In this document: in pieces, positions 1 through 9,504 of the stretch
How the letters are laid out: every line of letters begins with the position of its first letter
Numbering within the stretch: position 1 is the stretch's first letter
The notes under the pieces: generated by a model
The model's database searches: none
What the model was told of the DNA's origin: nothing
What the model saw: the letters and a program-made list of their open reading frames with translations, nothing else
Program-made: the position numbers and the translations under genes
DNA from: Telmatospirillum sp. J64-1
GTDB taxonomy: Bacteria > Pseudomonadota > Alphaproteobacteria > Rhodospirillales > Magnetospirillaceae
Direction: 5' to 3'
DNA: 64,000 nucleotides
Assembly: GCF_006980715.1 (NCBI RefSeq)
Contig: NZ_SBHN01000018.1
Coordinates: forward strand, 51,347-115,346

Positions 1-243
1 CGCGCCAGCGCCCATCGCCAGACCGGCAATCTGGCCGCCGCCCTGGCCGATGCCGAAGCCGCGCTGAAGAGCGATTTCTCCCATGCCGAGGCCTGGCTGG
101 AATACGGCCTGGCGAAATATCTGAGCGGCGACGCCCCGGCGGCGCGCGAGGCCTGGCAGCGCGTCCTCGCCATGGCGCCCGACGGGGAACTCGCCCAACT
201 GGCCCAGCGGAACATCGAGATGCTCGACATCTCGGCCCCCTGA
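1..243 (+). CDS. C-terminal part of a TPR-repeat protein (5' truncated by window edge)
   Basis: The frame is open from the first base to a TGA at 241-243, giving 80 residues. The sequence is alpha-helical with alternating small and large residues typical of tetratricopeptide repeats, for example AWLEYGLAKYLSGDAPAA followed by an AP/D turn. TPR units usually scaffold protein-protein contacts. The start and any N-terminal domain lie outside the window, so no specific role can be given. A strong hairpin (261-293) follows the stop codon. Confidence 0.6.
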   Translation, partial: RASAHRQTGNLAAALADAEAALKSDFSHAEAWLEYGLAKYLSGDAPAAREAWQRVLAMAPDGELAQLAQRNIEMLDISAP

Positions 244-260
244 CCCTTGCCGAAGGTCCC

Positions 261-293
261 GGCGGCCTCTCTTTCGGTGGGGGAGAGGCCGCC
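261..293 (+). terminator. Hairpin, probable terminator of the TPR gene
   Basis: Perfect 10-bp inverted repeat, GGCGGCCTCT at 261-270 against AGAGGCCGCC at 284-293, lying 17 bases after the TPR stop. It is followed by a pyrimidine-rich stretch rather than a clean T-run. Confidence 0.5.
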
Positions 294-635
294 ATTCCGG
301 CTTTCTCTTTTGTGTCATAGAGACGCGAAACCGGCGGCATTGCTGGGAAAAAGGCCTCCTCGGCGGCGGCACCCCTTGCTTTCCCCCTTTAGAACCCCCT
401 TGCACGCGGCTTCCGTTTGGTCCCACATTAATCGCGAGTGGACGGCTTACTTTGCGTCTATTCCCGTCTGCCAGGGGGACTCGTATGCAGGAACGAAAAC
501 CCGCACTTGTCGCACCGACCCGTCCTTCCGGCGGAGCAGCAGACGCATCCCTCCATTCATCAGTGCATGATCGGGCCTCCCTTTGCGGAGGCCTTTTTCA
601 TGTCTTCTTTCCCGTCCCAGACGATGGAGACTGCC
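294..635. other. Intergenic leader between the TPR gene and phoH
   Basis: About 340 bases without a convincing long gene. The only clear structure is the hairpin plus T-run at 574-598, close upstream of the PhoH start. A short open frame begins with ATG at 485, but it has no recognisable similarity and runs through the hairpin. Confidence 0.4.
574..598 (+). terminator. Intrinsic terminator or attenuator upstream of phoH
   Basis: GGCCTCC (574-580), a six-base loop, GGAGGCC (587-593) and five T residues: a textbook rho-independent terminator. It lies only 37 bases before the PhoH start codon and well away from the upstream gene. It may therefore end a short leader transcript or small RNA rather than the TPR mRNA. 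Confidence 0.6.
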
Positions 636-1367
636 ATGGCTAAGCGCGCTCGCCCCGTGGTTCCCGAAACGACGGTCCGTGACTTTCCGCCGATCCACGC
701 CCTTCCGACCGGCTGGACGCCGCTCGACGAAAACCGCGATCAATCCTATGTGCGCCGCATCAAGCCGCGTAGCGACAATCAGCGCCTGCTACTGGAATCG
801 CTGGATGGCTTCCATCTGACGGTTGCCCTCGGCCCGGCCGGCACGGGCAAGACCTATCTGGCCATCGCCAAGGCGGTCGAGGCGCTGGAAGACGGCCGGG
901 TCGGACGCATCGTCCTGACCCGTCCGGCGGTCGAGGCGGGAGAAAGCCTGGGCTTCCTGCCCGGCGACATGCAGGAAAAGCTGGCGCCCTATCTGCGCCC
1001 CCTCTACGACGCCCTGACCGAACGGCTGGGCGGCAAGCGCCTGCGCTCGCTTCTGGCCGACGGCAGCATCGAGATCGCCCCTGTGGCCTATATGCGCGGG
1101 CGGACCCTGAACAATGCCTTCGTCGTCATCGACGAGGCGCAGAACTGCACCTATGGCCAGATCAAGATGCTGCTGACCCGCCTGGGCTGGCATTCCACCA
1201 TGGTCCTGACCGGCGACCCCGACCAGAGCGACCTGCTGCCCGGCATGTCGGGCCTGGCCGAGATCGCCCAGCGCCTGGGCGCCCTGCCCGACGTGTCGGT
1301 AGTGCAGCTGGGCGAGAAGGACATCGTCCGCCATCCGCTGGTCGCCAGCATGCTGACAGTGCTGTAA
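636..1367 (+). CDS. PhoH family ATPase
   Basis: A 243-residue P-loop protein. Walker A is GPAGTGKT (residues 66-73) and Walker B VVIDEAQN (163-170). The LTRPAVEAGESLGFLPG block between them is characteristic of PhoH/YbeZ proteins, cytoplasmic ATPases linked to RNA metabolism and often to the YbeY endoribonuclease. At this length it is essentially the bare PhoH core, without the N-terminal extension of typical YbeZ and with no ybeY beside it. The ATG at 636 is chosen because GGAGA precedes it at good spacing; an open frame continues upstream but crosses a terminator. Which PhoH subgroup it belongs to, and its substrate, are not evident. Confidence 0.85.
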   Translation: MAKRARPVVPETTVRDFPPIHALPTGWTPLDENRDQSYVRRIKPRSDNQRLLLESLDGFHLTVALGPAGTGKTYLAIAKAVEALEDGRVGRIVLTRPAVEAGESLGFLPGDMQEKLAPYLRPLYDALTERLGGKRLRSLLADGSIEIAPVAYMRGRTLNNAFVVIDEAQNCTYGQIKMLLTRLGWHSTMVLTGDPDQSDLLPGMSGLAEIAQRLGALPDVSVVQLGEKDIVRHPLVASMLTVL

Positions 1368-1373
1368 AGGACA

Positions 1374-1415
1374 CCGGACAGGCTGCGGGCAGTGAAGCGC
1401 CCACAGCCTGTCCGG
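1374..1415. terminator. Bidirectional terminator between convergent genes
   Basis: Perfect 12-bp stem, CCGGACAGGCTG (1374-1385) against CAGCCTGTCCGG (1404-1415), placed exactly between the convergent phoH-like and hybrid kinase stop codons. Confidence 0.6.
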
Positions 1416-1426
1416 ACCATCTCTTC

Positions 1427-3076
1427 TCACGCATCCAGGGGGGTCAGGATTCCCGAAAGGATGTCCCGCAGCCGCTCCGGCTGCACCGGCTTGTGCAGCA
1501 GGCGCAGATTGCGGCAGGAGGCATCGGCGGAGCGCTCCGCCGAGGTATCCCCGGTCAGCAGGACCCCGGTCAGCTCCTCGCCGAGGAGATAGCGCAATTC
1601 CGAAAGCAGTTCCGCCCCGCTGACGCCGTCGTTCAACTGATGGTCCACCAGCGCCACCATGGGGCGGGCGCCCTGCCGGACCAGGGCCAGGGCCTCCTCG
1701 GCCTTGTCGGCGGTGCTGACCCGCCATCCCCAGCTTTCCAGCAGCATCGCCATCGCCTGCCGCACGGCCGGTTCGTCCTCCACCACCAGCACCTGCACCC
1801 CTTCGGGCGGCATGACGGGAGGCGGCGGCGCGACTTGTTCGAGCTCGACGGCCATGGGGATTTCCACGATGAAGCGCGACCCGCGCCCCAACTGGGACTG
1901 GACGCGCACCGTGCAGCCCAGCAACCGGCTCAGGCGCTCGACCACCGCCAGCCCGACGCCCAATCCTTCCTGCCGGTTCCGCGCCTCGTTGGCGACCTGA
2001 TGGAAGTCCTCGAAGATCAGCTCCATCTGGTCTTCCGGAATGCCGATGCCGCTATCCCAGACCTCGAACACCAGATGCCGCCCCCGCCGCCTGGCGCCGA
2101 ACAGGATCGCCCCCTTGATGGTATAGCGCACGGCGTTGCTCAACAGGTTGCGCAGGATGCGCTCCAGCAGGCCTGCATCCGTGCGCAGCGGCACGTCCAG
2201 GGCATAGGTACGCAATTTCAGCCCCTTGCCCGCCGCCATGGTGGAGAATTCGCCGTGCAGCCGCCCCATCAGATCGCCGGCCGAGAAGGAGGTGACCTTG
2301 GCCTCGATCAGCCCGGCTTCCAGTTTCGAGATATCGAGCAGGCTGTTGATCAGTTCGCTGAGCGCCCCCACGGATTCCTGGATCCGCCCCACCACCTCGT
2401 GACTATCCCTCCGCTCGCCCGACAGCACGCCGACGAACAGCGACAGGGCCTGCAGGGGCTGGCGCAGGTCATGGCTGGCCGCCGCCAGGAAGCGGGTCTT
2501 GGCGGCCAGAGCCACTTCCAGCTTGCTGCGCGCCTGTTCGGCCTGCTGGTTGGCGAGACGCAGGGCCTCGGTGGCGCGGTTGCGTTCGGTGACGTCGGTG
2601 ATGGTGCATAGCAAGGCGCCTTCGCCGATCACGTCATCGGGCAGTTGCACCGCCTCGATGATGCCGTCGAAGGACACGCCCCCGGCACAGCGGAAGACGA
2701 ATTCGGCGCGGCGGTGGCGGGAATGATGGCGCAGGGAGCCCAGGAATTCGGCCAGGGCGGGACGGTGTTCGGCATCGGCCAATAATTCCGCCGGGCGCCC
2801 CCGCAAGTCGTGGCGCGGCAGGCGGAATTGTTCTTCGGCGGCACGGTTGGCATCGGTGACGATGCCCTGGGCATCCACGGTGACGCAGGGCGGGGGCAGC
2901 AATTCGAACAGGGTCTTGTAGCGCCGCTGCGTGTGCTGGACCGTCCGGCGCACATTCCGCACCCCATCGGCCTTGCCCTGCATGTCTGCCGTCTGGTTTC
3001 CGAGTTCCGCCACCAGACCTGCGAGATCCGAAGAACCACCGTCGGGCTTGTTGCTCATGCCATCGGTTTCACCCAT
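1427..3076 (-). CDS. Soluble PAS hybrid sensor histidine kinase with C-terminal receiver
   Basis: A 549-residue protein without membrane segments. A short coiled-coil N-terminus precedes a PAS domain (about 50-165, ending in an ITDVTER boundary). The HisKA domain has its phospho-acceptor His202 in ASHDLRQPLQAL. The HATPase domain carries the N-box Asn314 (LLSNAVRY), G1 box DSGIGIP (341-347) and G2 box GLGVGLAV. The receiver domain (about 427-545) has the acidic pair in VVEDEP, phospho-acceptor Asp478 and Lys529 (HKP). A cytoplasmic signal is therefore read by PAS and passed His to Asp, possibly onward through a phosphotransfer protein; no cognate regulator is adjacent. The ATG at 3076 has AGGA eight bases upstream. 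Confidence 0.9.
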   Translation of the reverse strand: MGETDGMSNKPDGGSSDLAGLVAELGNQTADMQGKADGVRNVRRTVQHTQRRYKTLFELLPPPCVTVDAQGIVTDANRAAEEQFRLPRHDLRGRPAELLADAEHRPALAEFLGSLRHHSRHRRAEFVFRCAGGVSFDGIIEAVQLPDDVIGEGALLCTITDVTERNRATEALRLANQQAEQARSKLEVALAAKTRFLAAASHDLRQPLQALSLFVGVLSGERRDSHEVVGRIQESVGALSELINSLLDISKLEAGLIEAKVTSFSAGDLMGRLHGEFSTMAAGKGLKLRTYALDVPLRTDAGLLERILRNLLSNAVRYTIKGAILFGARRRGRHLVFEVWDSGIGIPEDQMELIFEDFHQVANEARNRQEGLGVGLAVVERLSRLLGCTVRVQSQLGRGSRFIVEIPMAVELEQVAPPPPVMPPEGVQVLVVEDEPAVRQAMAMLLESWGWRVSTADKAEEALALVRQGARPMVALVDHQLNDGVSGAELLSELRYLLGEELTGVLLTGDTSAERSADASCRNLRLLHKPVQPERLRDILSGILTPLDA

Positions 3077-3285
3077 GCCTGCTTTCCTGCTTCCAGGGCT
3101 TTCCGCTTCGCGTCAAACGCCTGCGCCGCTTCTCGGATCGTTTTTATACGGAGAATTATTTTCTATACGATAGAACCGCCAATGTCATCGGAAGCCGCCT
3201 TCAATACCCCAGCAGTCGTGCCTCATGGCCCAAAAGGGATATTATTTTTTTGTGCTCCCCTCTGGCGAAGCGCCGGGCGGCTCGC

Positions 3286-3291
3286 TATATT
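3286..3291 (+). promoter_or_regulatory. Probable -10 element of the ssrA promoter
   Basis: TATATT at 3286-3291, seven bases before the predicted 5' end of the tmRNA acceptor piece. A -35 element is weak (around 3262-3268). Confidence 0.45.
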
Positions 3292-3297
3292 GGTTTC

Positions 3298-3592
3298 GTC
3301 GGGTCGCACCCGACTATGGCGCTAAACGTCATACGGAATAAGCGTTACGGACCCGGGGGCGGTACCCGGCGCCTCCACCAAATCCACCGTTTCCGGCCTG
3401 ATATACAGGCGAACGGCTCTTGGGGGCGAAACAGGATCGACGTGCGTGGTAAAGGTATGGCTTGCGCTCGGCATGGTACCACCGTCATCGGACCGAACCT
3501 AACAAGTGCCAACGACAACGTTGAACTTGCCGCTGCCGCTTAATTGCCGGTAAGCGCGGTCCGAGGGGGCGCCGGGCAACAGAAGCCCCCTC
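3298..3592 (+). ncRNA. ssrA: Circularly permuted two-piece tmRNA (ssrA)
   Basis: The acceptor piece comes first. It begins near a GTCGGGT/ACCCGAC hairpin (3298-3314) and ends in a T-arm followed by CGCCTCCACCA, with CCA at 3378-3380. A spacer (3381-3421) precedes the coding piece, which starts GGGGGCG at 3422. GGGGGCG pairs with CGCCTCC of the acceptor piece, giving a 7-bp acceptor stem whose third pair is G-U, the alanine identity signal. The tag frame (3508-3543) encodes ANDNVELAAAA and TAA. A GAGGGGGC/GCCCCCTC stem (3563-3592) closes the coding piece. Permuted tmRNA of this kind is typical of alphaproteobacteria. It rescues stalled ribosomes and marks the products for ClpXP. The exact processed ends are inferred. 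Confidence 0.95.
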
Positions 3593-3724
3593 ACTTCATT
3601 CTCTGTCGCCTTTTCCACCCTCTGCGGGTATGGCAACCCGCATGTGGATAGGGGTGTAGCTTTCCTTTACTCAGCCAGTGGAGTGACGTAAGGTTCGCCC
3701 TGCGGCAAACCGAACGGAACGCTT

Positions 3725-4222
3725 ATGAGCGAAGACGATACGCTGAGATACGACAGGATGGTGGAAGATGCCCTGCGCGGCGTCGTCCGCGAGGCTTTGG
3801 AAGTGGCGGCCACCACGGGCCTGCCCGGTCAGCACCACTTCTACATTACTTTCCGCACCGATTACCCCGGCGTCCGTATTCCCGGACATCTGCGTGCGCG
3901 CCATCCCGAAGAAATGACCATCGTGCTCCAGCACCAGTTCTGGGGGCTGGAAATCAACGATCTGGGTTTCGAGGTGACGCTGAGCTTCAATCGCGTCAAC
4001 GAACGCCTCGCCATTCCCTTCGCCGCCGTGACCGGCTTCGCCGATCCCTCGGCCAAGTTCGGCCTGCAATTCCAGGTCGACGGCATGCCCGAGGATTTCG
4101 ACGACGAGGACGATGGGTTCGAGGGGAACGAGGACGAGTCCCAATATGCGGAATCCTCGTCGGAGGATGCGCCGGAAGAACGCGGGCAAGTCATCGCCCT
4201 TGACGCCTTCCGCAAAAAGTAG
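3725..4222 (+). CDS. sspB: SspB-type ClpXP adaptor (alphaproteobacterial)
   Basis: A 165-residue protein with the SspB fold pattern: LPGQHHFYITFRTDYPGV near residues 33-50, then TIVLQHQFWGLEI and ALPFAAVTGFADP-like blocks. An acidic, low-complexity linker (about 120-152) leads to a C-terminal VIALDAFRKK, equivalent to the ClpX-binding tail of SspB. The adaptor grips the ssrA tag and delivers tagged proteins to ClpXP. It lies directly behind the tmRNA gene, so tag and tag-reader are neighbours. GGAA precedes the ATG at suitable distance. Confidence 0.92.
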   Translation: MSEDDTLRYDRMVEDALRGVVREALEVAATTGLPGQHHFYITFRTDYPGVRIPGHLRARHPEEMTIVLQHQFWGLEINDLGFEVTLSFNRVNERLAIPFAAVTGFADPSAKFGLQFQVDGMPEDFDDEDDGFEGNEDESQYAESSSEDAPEERGQVIALDAFRKK

Positions 4223-4224
4223 TT

Positions 4225-4286
4225 TGTCAGGCCCGACCTGATCGAGCAGGTGGTGCACCCACCCTTTCAGATAGGAGGGCCTGACA
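4225..4286 (+). promoter_or_regulatory. Structured leader hairpin overlapping the fumarase ribosome-binding site
   Basis: TGTCAGGCCC (4225-4234) is perfectly complementary to GGGCCTGACA (4277-4286), which ends one base before the fumarase ATG. The SD sequence AGGAGG (about 4273-4278) abuts and partly enters the stem. Inside are ACCTG/CAGGT (4236-4252) and a GGTGCACC palindrome, so a branched fold is possible. It could also act as a terminator-like barrier after sspB, but there is no T-run. A role in translational control is inference. Confidence 0.5.
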
Positions 4287-4287
4287 G

Positions 4288-5901
<1,614 letters not shown>

Positions 5902-5922
5902 ACCAGGCGGCGGAGATATCGC

Positions 5923-5955
5923 CGTCATTCCCGTGAAAGCGGGAACCCACGGCTT
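5923..5955. repeat. Short GCGGGAA-type palindromic repeat
   Basis: TTCCCGTGAAAGCGGGAA palindrome, related to the CATTCCCGCGAAAGCGGGAATC repeats near 38983, 39034, 54075 and 54150. It sits just after the class I fumarase stop. Confidence 0.6.
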
Positions 5956-5970
5956 GTCTCGGCAAGGTAA

Positions 5971-6002
5971 GGCCGGTCCCGGAAACGGGGCCGGCTTTTT
6001 TC
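5971..6002 (+). terminator. Rho-independent terminator of the class I fumarase
   Basis: GCCGGTCCC (5972-5980), a short loop and GGGGCCGGC (5987-5995), followed by seven T residues. Confidence 0.8.
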
Positions 6003-6067
6003 TTTCCACCACCATCCCTGGTGACAATCCCTTCGAGGCACCCCATCTGAGGAGGTGGAGGGAGAAT

Positions 6068-6463
6068 ATGTCCGAAAGATCCATCACGACCGCCATGTGG
6101 CGAGGCTTTCGCCGCTTGTGCCCCAATTGCGGCCGCGGCGCTGCCTTCAAGGGCTATCTGAAGGTAGCGCCCGTTTGCGACCATTGCGGCGAGCAACTCG
6201 GCCATTTCCGTGCCGATGACGGCCCCGCCTGGGCTACTATCTTCATTGTCGCCCATGTCATCGTTCCGGTGGCCTTGTGGATCGAGCAGGGATACAGCCC
6301 GCCGCTTCTGGCCTTCGTCATCGCCATGCTGCTGGCGACCCTGCTGATGACCCTGGCCGTGCTGCCGCTGGTCAAGGGGGCCTTCGTCGGGCTGATGTGG
6401 GCCCTGCGCCTGCGCGGGGACGAGCGTCATGACCAAATGGAGGAAAAAAGGAGGCCCGAATGA
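6068..6463 (+). CDS. DUF983 zinc-ribbon membrane protein
   Basis: 131 residues. CPNCG near residue 18 and CDHCG near residue 37 form a probable zinc ribbon at the cytoplasmic N-terminus. Two hydrophobic segments follow (about 55-75 and 80-108). This is the DUF983 architecture; its biochemical role is unknown. The ATG at 6068 is preceded by GGAGA. The stop overlaps the fumC start (ATGA), so the two are translationally coupled, and this gene is probably the head of a two-gene operon begun after the upstream terminator. Confidence 0.85.
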   Translation: MSERSITTAMWRGFRRLCPNCGRGAAFKGYLKVAPVCDHCGEQLGHFRADDGPAWATIFIVAHVIVPVALWIEQGYSPPLLAFVIAMLLATLLMTLAVLPLVKGAFVGLMWALRLRGDERHDQMEEKRRPE

Positions 6464-7854
6464 GTGACTCCTTCCGTGTGGAAAGCGATTCCCTTGGTGA
6501 AGTGAAGGTCCCCGACGACAAGCTGTGGGGCGCCCAGACCCAGCGTTCGCTGGAGAATTTCCGCATCGGCGGCGAAAGGATGCCGCCGCCCCTGATCCGC
6601 GCCCTGGGCCTGCAGAAGAAGGCCGCGGCCCTGGCCAACAAATCCCTGGGGGCGCTGGAAGCCAAGATCGCCGACGCCATCGCCAAGGCCGCCGAGGAGG
6701 TGATCGACCTCAGCCTGATCGATCATTTCCCGCTGGTAGTCTGGCAGACCGGATCGGGCACCCAGACCAACATGAATGCCAACGAGGTCATCGCCGCCCG
6801 CGCCAACGAGATGCTCGGCGCGCGGCGCGGCATGAAGAGCCCGGTCCATCCCAACGACCATGTCAATCGCGGCCAGTCCTCCAACGACACCTTCCCGACG
6901 GTCATGCATATCGCCGCCGCCGAGCAGGTGGAGCATGCGCTGAAACCGGCGGTGAGAGCCCTGCGTGATGCCCTGGCCGAGAAGGCGCGGGCCTTCGGCC
7001 ATATCGTCAAGATCGGGCGCACCCATCTCCAGGACGCCACGCCGCTGACCCTGGGCCAGGAATTCTCGGGCTATGTGGCCCAGCTCGACGGGGCGCTGGA
7101 ACGCACCGAGGGCATGATGCCGCGCCTTTTGCGCCTCGCCCAGGGCGGCACGGCGGTCGGCACCGGCCTGAACGCCAAGCCGGGTTTCGACAAAGCCTTC
7201 TGCGAGGAACTGTCCCGCCTGACCGGCCTCGCCTTCACCCCCGCGCCCAACAAGTTCGAGGCCCTGGCCGCCCATGACGCGCTGGTCGAGGCCTCGGGGG
7301 TGCTCAACACCCTTGCGGCCTCCCTCACCAAGATCGCCAACGACATCCGCCTGCTGGGATCGGGCCCGCGCTGCGGCCTGGGCGAATTGCGCCTGCCCGA
7401 GAACGAACCCGGCTCCTCGATCATGCCGGGCAAGGTCAACCCCACCCAGGCCGAAGCCATGACCATGGTCTGCGCCCAGGTGATGGGCAACCATGTCGCC
7501 ATCACCATCGGCGGCGCCAGCGGCCATATGGAATTGAATACCTACAAGCCGCTGATCGCCTATAACCTGCTGCAATCCATCCGCCTGCTGGCCGATGCCT
7601 GCCGCAGCTTCACCGACCATGCGGTCAGCGGGCTGGAAGCCGACGAGCAGCGCATCGGCGACCTGCTGGAGCGCTCGCTGATGCTGGTCACCGCCCTCGC
7701 CCCCCAGATCGGCTACGACCGCGCCGCCGAGATCGCCAAGAAGGCCCACAAGGAAGGCCTGTCCCTGCGCGAGGCCGCCCTGGCACTCGGCTATGTCAGC
7801 GGCCAGGAATTCGATAGCTGGGTCAGGCCCGAGAGCATGATCGGGCCGAAATAA
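6460..7854 (+). CDS. fumC: Class II fumarate hydratase
   Basis: 464 residues, the usual FumC length. The superfamily signature [11 protein letters not shown] is present, as are [14 protein letters not shown] and [16 protein letters not shown] substrate-site blocks. FumC is a homotetramer without iron that converts fumarate to malate under aerobic, iron-poor or oxidising conditions, complementing the iron-sulfur class I enzyme just upstream. It is coupled to the DUF983 gene by a 4-bp overlap. A palindromic repeat rather than a clear terminator follows. Confidence 0.97.
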   Translation: MSDSFRVESDSLGEVKVPDDKLWGAQTQRSLENFRIGGERMPPPLIRALGLQKKAAALANKSLGALEAKIADAIAKAAEEVIDLSLIDHFPLVVWQTGSGTQTNMNANEVIAARANEMLGARRGMKSPVHPNDHVNRGQSSNDTFPTVMHIAAAEQVEHALKPAVRALRDALAEKARAFGHIVKIGRTHLQDATPLTLGQEFSGYVAQLDGALERTEGMMPRLLRLAQGGTAVGTGLNAKPGFDKAFCEELSRLTGLAFTPAPNKFEALAAHDALVEASGVLNTLAASLTKIANDIRLLGSGPRCGLGELRLPENEPGSSIMPGKVNPTQAEAMTMVCAQVMGNHVAITIGGASGHMELNTYKPLIAYNLLQSIRLLADACRSFTDHAVSGLEADEQRIGDLLERSLMLVTALAPQIGYDRAAEIAKKAHKEGLSLREAALALGYVSGQEFDSWVRPESMIGPK

Positions 7855-7898
7855 GGGAACTTCATCGGCACCATGAGGCTGCGAAGCCGGTGGCCCGC

Positions 7899-8004
7899 CT
7901 CACCCTTCGAGACGCCGCGCATGCGGCTCCTCAGGGTGAGGCTATTCTTCAATAACAACATCCTCATGCTGAGGAGCCGCTTTAGCGGCGTCTCGAAGCA
8001 TGGG
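7899..8004. repeat. Palindromic intergenic repeat, copy 1
   Basis: Left arm 7905-7941 and right arm 7962-7998 are near-perfect inverted copies (CTTCGAGACGCCGC to TGAGG against CCTCA to GCGGCGTCTCGAAG) around a 20-base AT-rich centre. The same element recurs at 39374-39476, 54885-54966 (decayed) and 61103-61211. Here it lies between convergent fumC and the ArsR-type gene and may double as a terminator. Confidence 0.85.
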
Positions 8005-8031
8005 CCAGCGCTCAAGCGCTTCTTTTCTCCG

Positions 8032-8571
8032 TCACCTCACGGCGGCCAGCAGCGCCTCGATCGCCGGCACCGCCGAGGGAGCGATGCGGTAATAGACGTG
8101 GGAACGCGACCGGCGGGCGGTGACGAGGCCCTCGCGGCGCAGCCTTGCCAGCTGCTGGGACAGTGCCGATTGCGCGAGGTTCAGTTCCTTCGCCAGATCA
8201 CCGACGATCCTTTCGCGCCCGCGCAGGGCGCAGATGATGCCCAGACGGTGCCGGTTGGCCAGGGTCTTGAACAGGCGGCTGGCGCGGACGGGATCGACTT
8301 CGCGGCGGTTGGGGCCGCAGGCGCTGGCGGCGACGACATGGCTGGCCGGAACCAATCCGGCCTCGAAGAATTCTCCCAGGGTTTCGGCCAGTTCCTCCGC
8401 GCCCAGGCACAGTCCCGCCTCGCGGACGCGCTCGAGCAGGTCGTCGGGTGGCACCGTCATGCCCTCTTCGTCGAACAGCAATTCCGCCAGGATGGCGTGA
8501 CGGCGGCCGGGGCGCATACCCGCCGCGCGCATGCGATTGAAGGCTTCCAAGCCGCTGCTGCTTGCCTGCAT
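8032..8571 (-). CDS. Fusion transcriptional regulator: Irr/Fur-like N-terminus plus ArsR HTH
   Basis: 179 residues from the ATG at 8571, chosen because AAGGAG lies seven bases upstream (an earlier in-frame GTG at 8592 has no such site). Residues about 8-75 resemble the DNA-binding domain of Irr/Fur proteins: RMRAAGMRPGRRHAILAELL followed by a helix ending FFEAGLV. Residues about 92-170 are an ArsR winged helix: FKTLANRHRLGIICAL and LNLAQSALSQQLARLRREGL. The Fur dimerisation/metal domain is missing and no CxC ArsR metal site is present. A Fur-box-like palindrome lies at 8608-8622 in its promoter. Its ligand and targets are unknown; an iron link is inference. Confidence 0.75.
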   Translation of the reverse strand: MQASSSGLEAFNRMRAAGMRPGRRHAILAELLFDEEGMTVPPDDLLERVREAGLCLGAEELAETLGEFFEAGLVPASHVVAASACGPNRREVDPVRASRLFKTLANRHRLGIICALRGRERIVGDLAKELNLAQSALSQQLARLRREGLVTARRSRSHVYYRIAPSAVPAIEALLAAVR

Positions 8572-8607
8572 CTCCCTGCTCCTTATTTGCACCTTGGTCG
8601 GAGATAT

Positions 8608-8622
8608 TGCGAATCATTCGCA
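8608..8622. promoter_or_regulatory. Fur-box-like palindrome upstream of the Irr/ArsR fusion gene
   Basis: TGCGAATCATTCGCA is a perfect 7-1-7 inverted repeat, matching the GCGAATGATTCGC form of Fur boxes seen before many iron genes. It lies 37 bases before the ATG of the minus-strand regulator, so autoregulation or Fur control is likely. Confidence 0.6.
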
Positions 8623-8838
8623 TATTCTGTCAAGCCGCCGCATGCCCTGCCGCGTAAATTACCACTATTGATTTTCACTTGCAGTTAATGGCATTACTTT
8701 TCATGTGGTTTTCGGGCCGTGCCCAGACCGGAGCATGCCGCCATCTTCCTTCTCGCTGGACGGGAGAGAGGAAAGCCCGGATATCTATGGCGCCCGCATC
8801 GCCCGAAGCCGGGACAGCCAGTCTGCTAGGATCGCCCC

Positions 8839-9078
8839 ATGAGCACTGAAGTGAAGAAACGATCGGTGATCATCGCCGGACATGCCACCAGCGTTTCGCT
8901 GGAAGCCGAGTTCTGGGACGAGTTGAAGGCGATCGCCGACCGGCGCGGCCTGTCTCTGAACCAATTGATCACCGAGATCGACCAGGCCCGCGCGGGCAAT
9001 CTATCCAGTGCCATCCGGGTCTTCATCCTGCGCAGCCTCAAGGAAAAGGCGGGAGCCGAAACTCCCGCCTCTGGGTAG
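8839..9078 (+). CDS. Small ribbon-helix-helix domain protein
   Basis: 79 residues. KKRSVIIAGHATSVSLEAEF forms the beta strand of a ribbon-helix-helix (RHH_4-like) domain, followed by FWDELKAIADRRGLSLNQLI and a second helix with a conserved RVFILRSL end. Such proteins are dimeric DNA binders, but no toxin gene flanks it, so a stand-alone regulator is more likely than an antitoxin. The last codons form a hairpin that probably terminates the opposing gene. Confidence 0.75.
   Translation: MSTEVKKRSVIIAGHATSVSLEAEFWDELKAIADRRGLSLNQLITEIDQARAGNLSSAIRVFILRSLKEKAGAETPASG
9048..9069 (-). terminator. Terminator for the minus-strand DUF1244/mnh transcript, inside the RHH gene
   Basis: GGCGGGAG (9048-9055) and CTCCCGCC (9062-9069) form a perfect 8-bp stem. 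Read on the minus strand it is followed by TTTTCCTT. It lies in the last codons of the plus-strand RHH gene. Confidence 0.6.
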
Positions 9079-9135
9079 TGACGCGCTGACGACCTTGGCG
9101 CGGGGGGCGTTTACTACTTCCCCCGCCCTTCCCGG

Positions 9136-9456
9136 TCAGGAATTGTGGCCGCTGATATCGGCATGCAGCGGCTTGGTTTCCTCGAAGGTCTTGAGCTGGT
9201 CCTCGGTCGCCTTCTTCTGGTACTTGGCCTTCCACTCGGCATAGGGCATGCCGTAGACGGCCTGCAAGGCGTCCTCGTATTCGATCTCGACACCGCGTTC
9301 CTTGGCGGCGGCCAGATACCACTTGGACAGACAGTTCCGGCAGAAACCGGCCAGGTTCATGATGTCGATATTCTGCACGTCGCTGCGCTTCTGCAGATGC
9401 GCGACCAGGCCGCGGAAGGCGGCGGCCTCGATCTCGGTGCGGGTCTTGTCGTCCAT
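9136..9456 (-). CDS. DUF1244 family protein
   Basis: 106 residues with the family hallmark NLAGFCRNCLSKWY (around residues 34-47) and YGMPYAEWKAKYQ. DUF1244 proteins are small, soluble and mainly proteobacterial, with no established function. The two close cysteines might bind metal. It starts 48 bases after the mnhG stop on the same strand and may be the last gene of that transcript. Confidence 0.85.
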   Translation of the reverse strand: MDDKTRTEIEAAAFRGLVAHLQKRSDVQNIDIMNLAGFCRNCLSKWYLAAAKERGVEIEYEDALQAVYGMPYAEWKAKYQKKATEDQLKTFEETKPLHADISGHNS

Positions 9457-9504
9457 TCCTGCGTCTCCTTCTGAGCTTCAGGCGTTCGCTTCTTCCCGCC
9501 TAGA

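Noticed and set aside
247..570. A 107-codon frame after the TPR gene
   Set aside because: Starts inside the terminator region, basic low-complexity composition and no similarity.
8839..9078. Antitoxin of a toxin-antitoxin pair (RHH protein)
   Set aside because: No small toxin gene on either side; the neighbours are an ArsR-type regulator and DUF1244.
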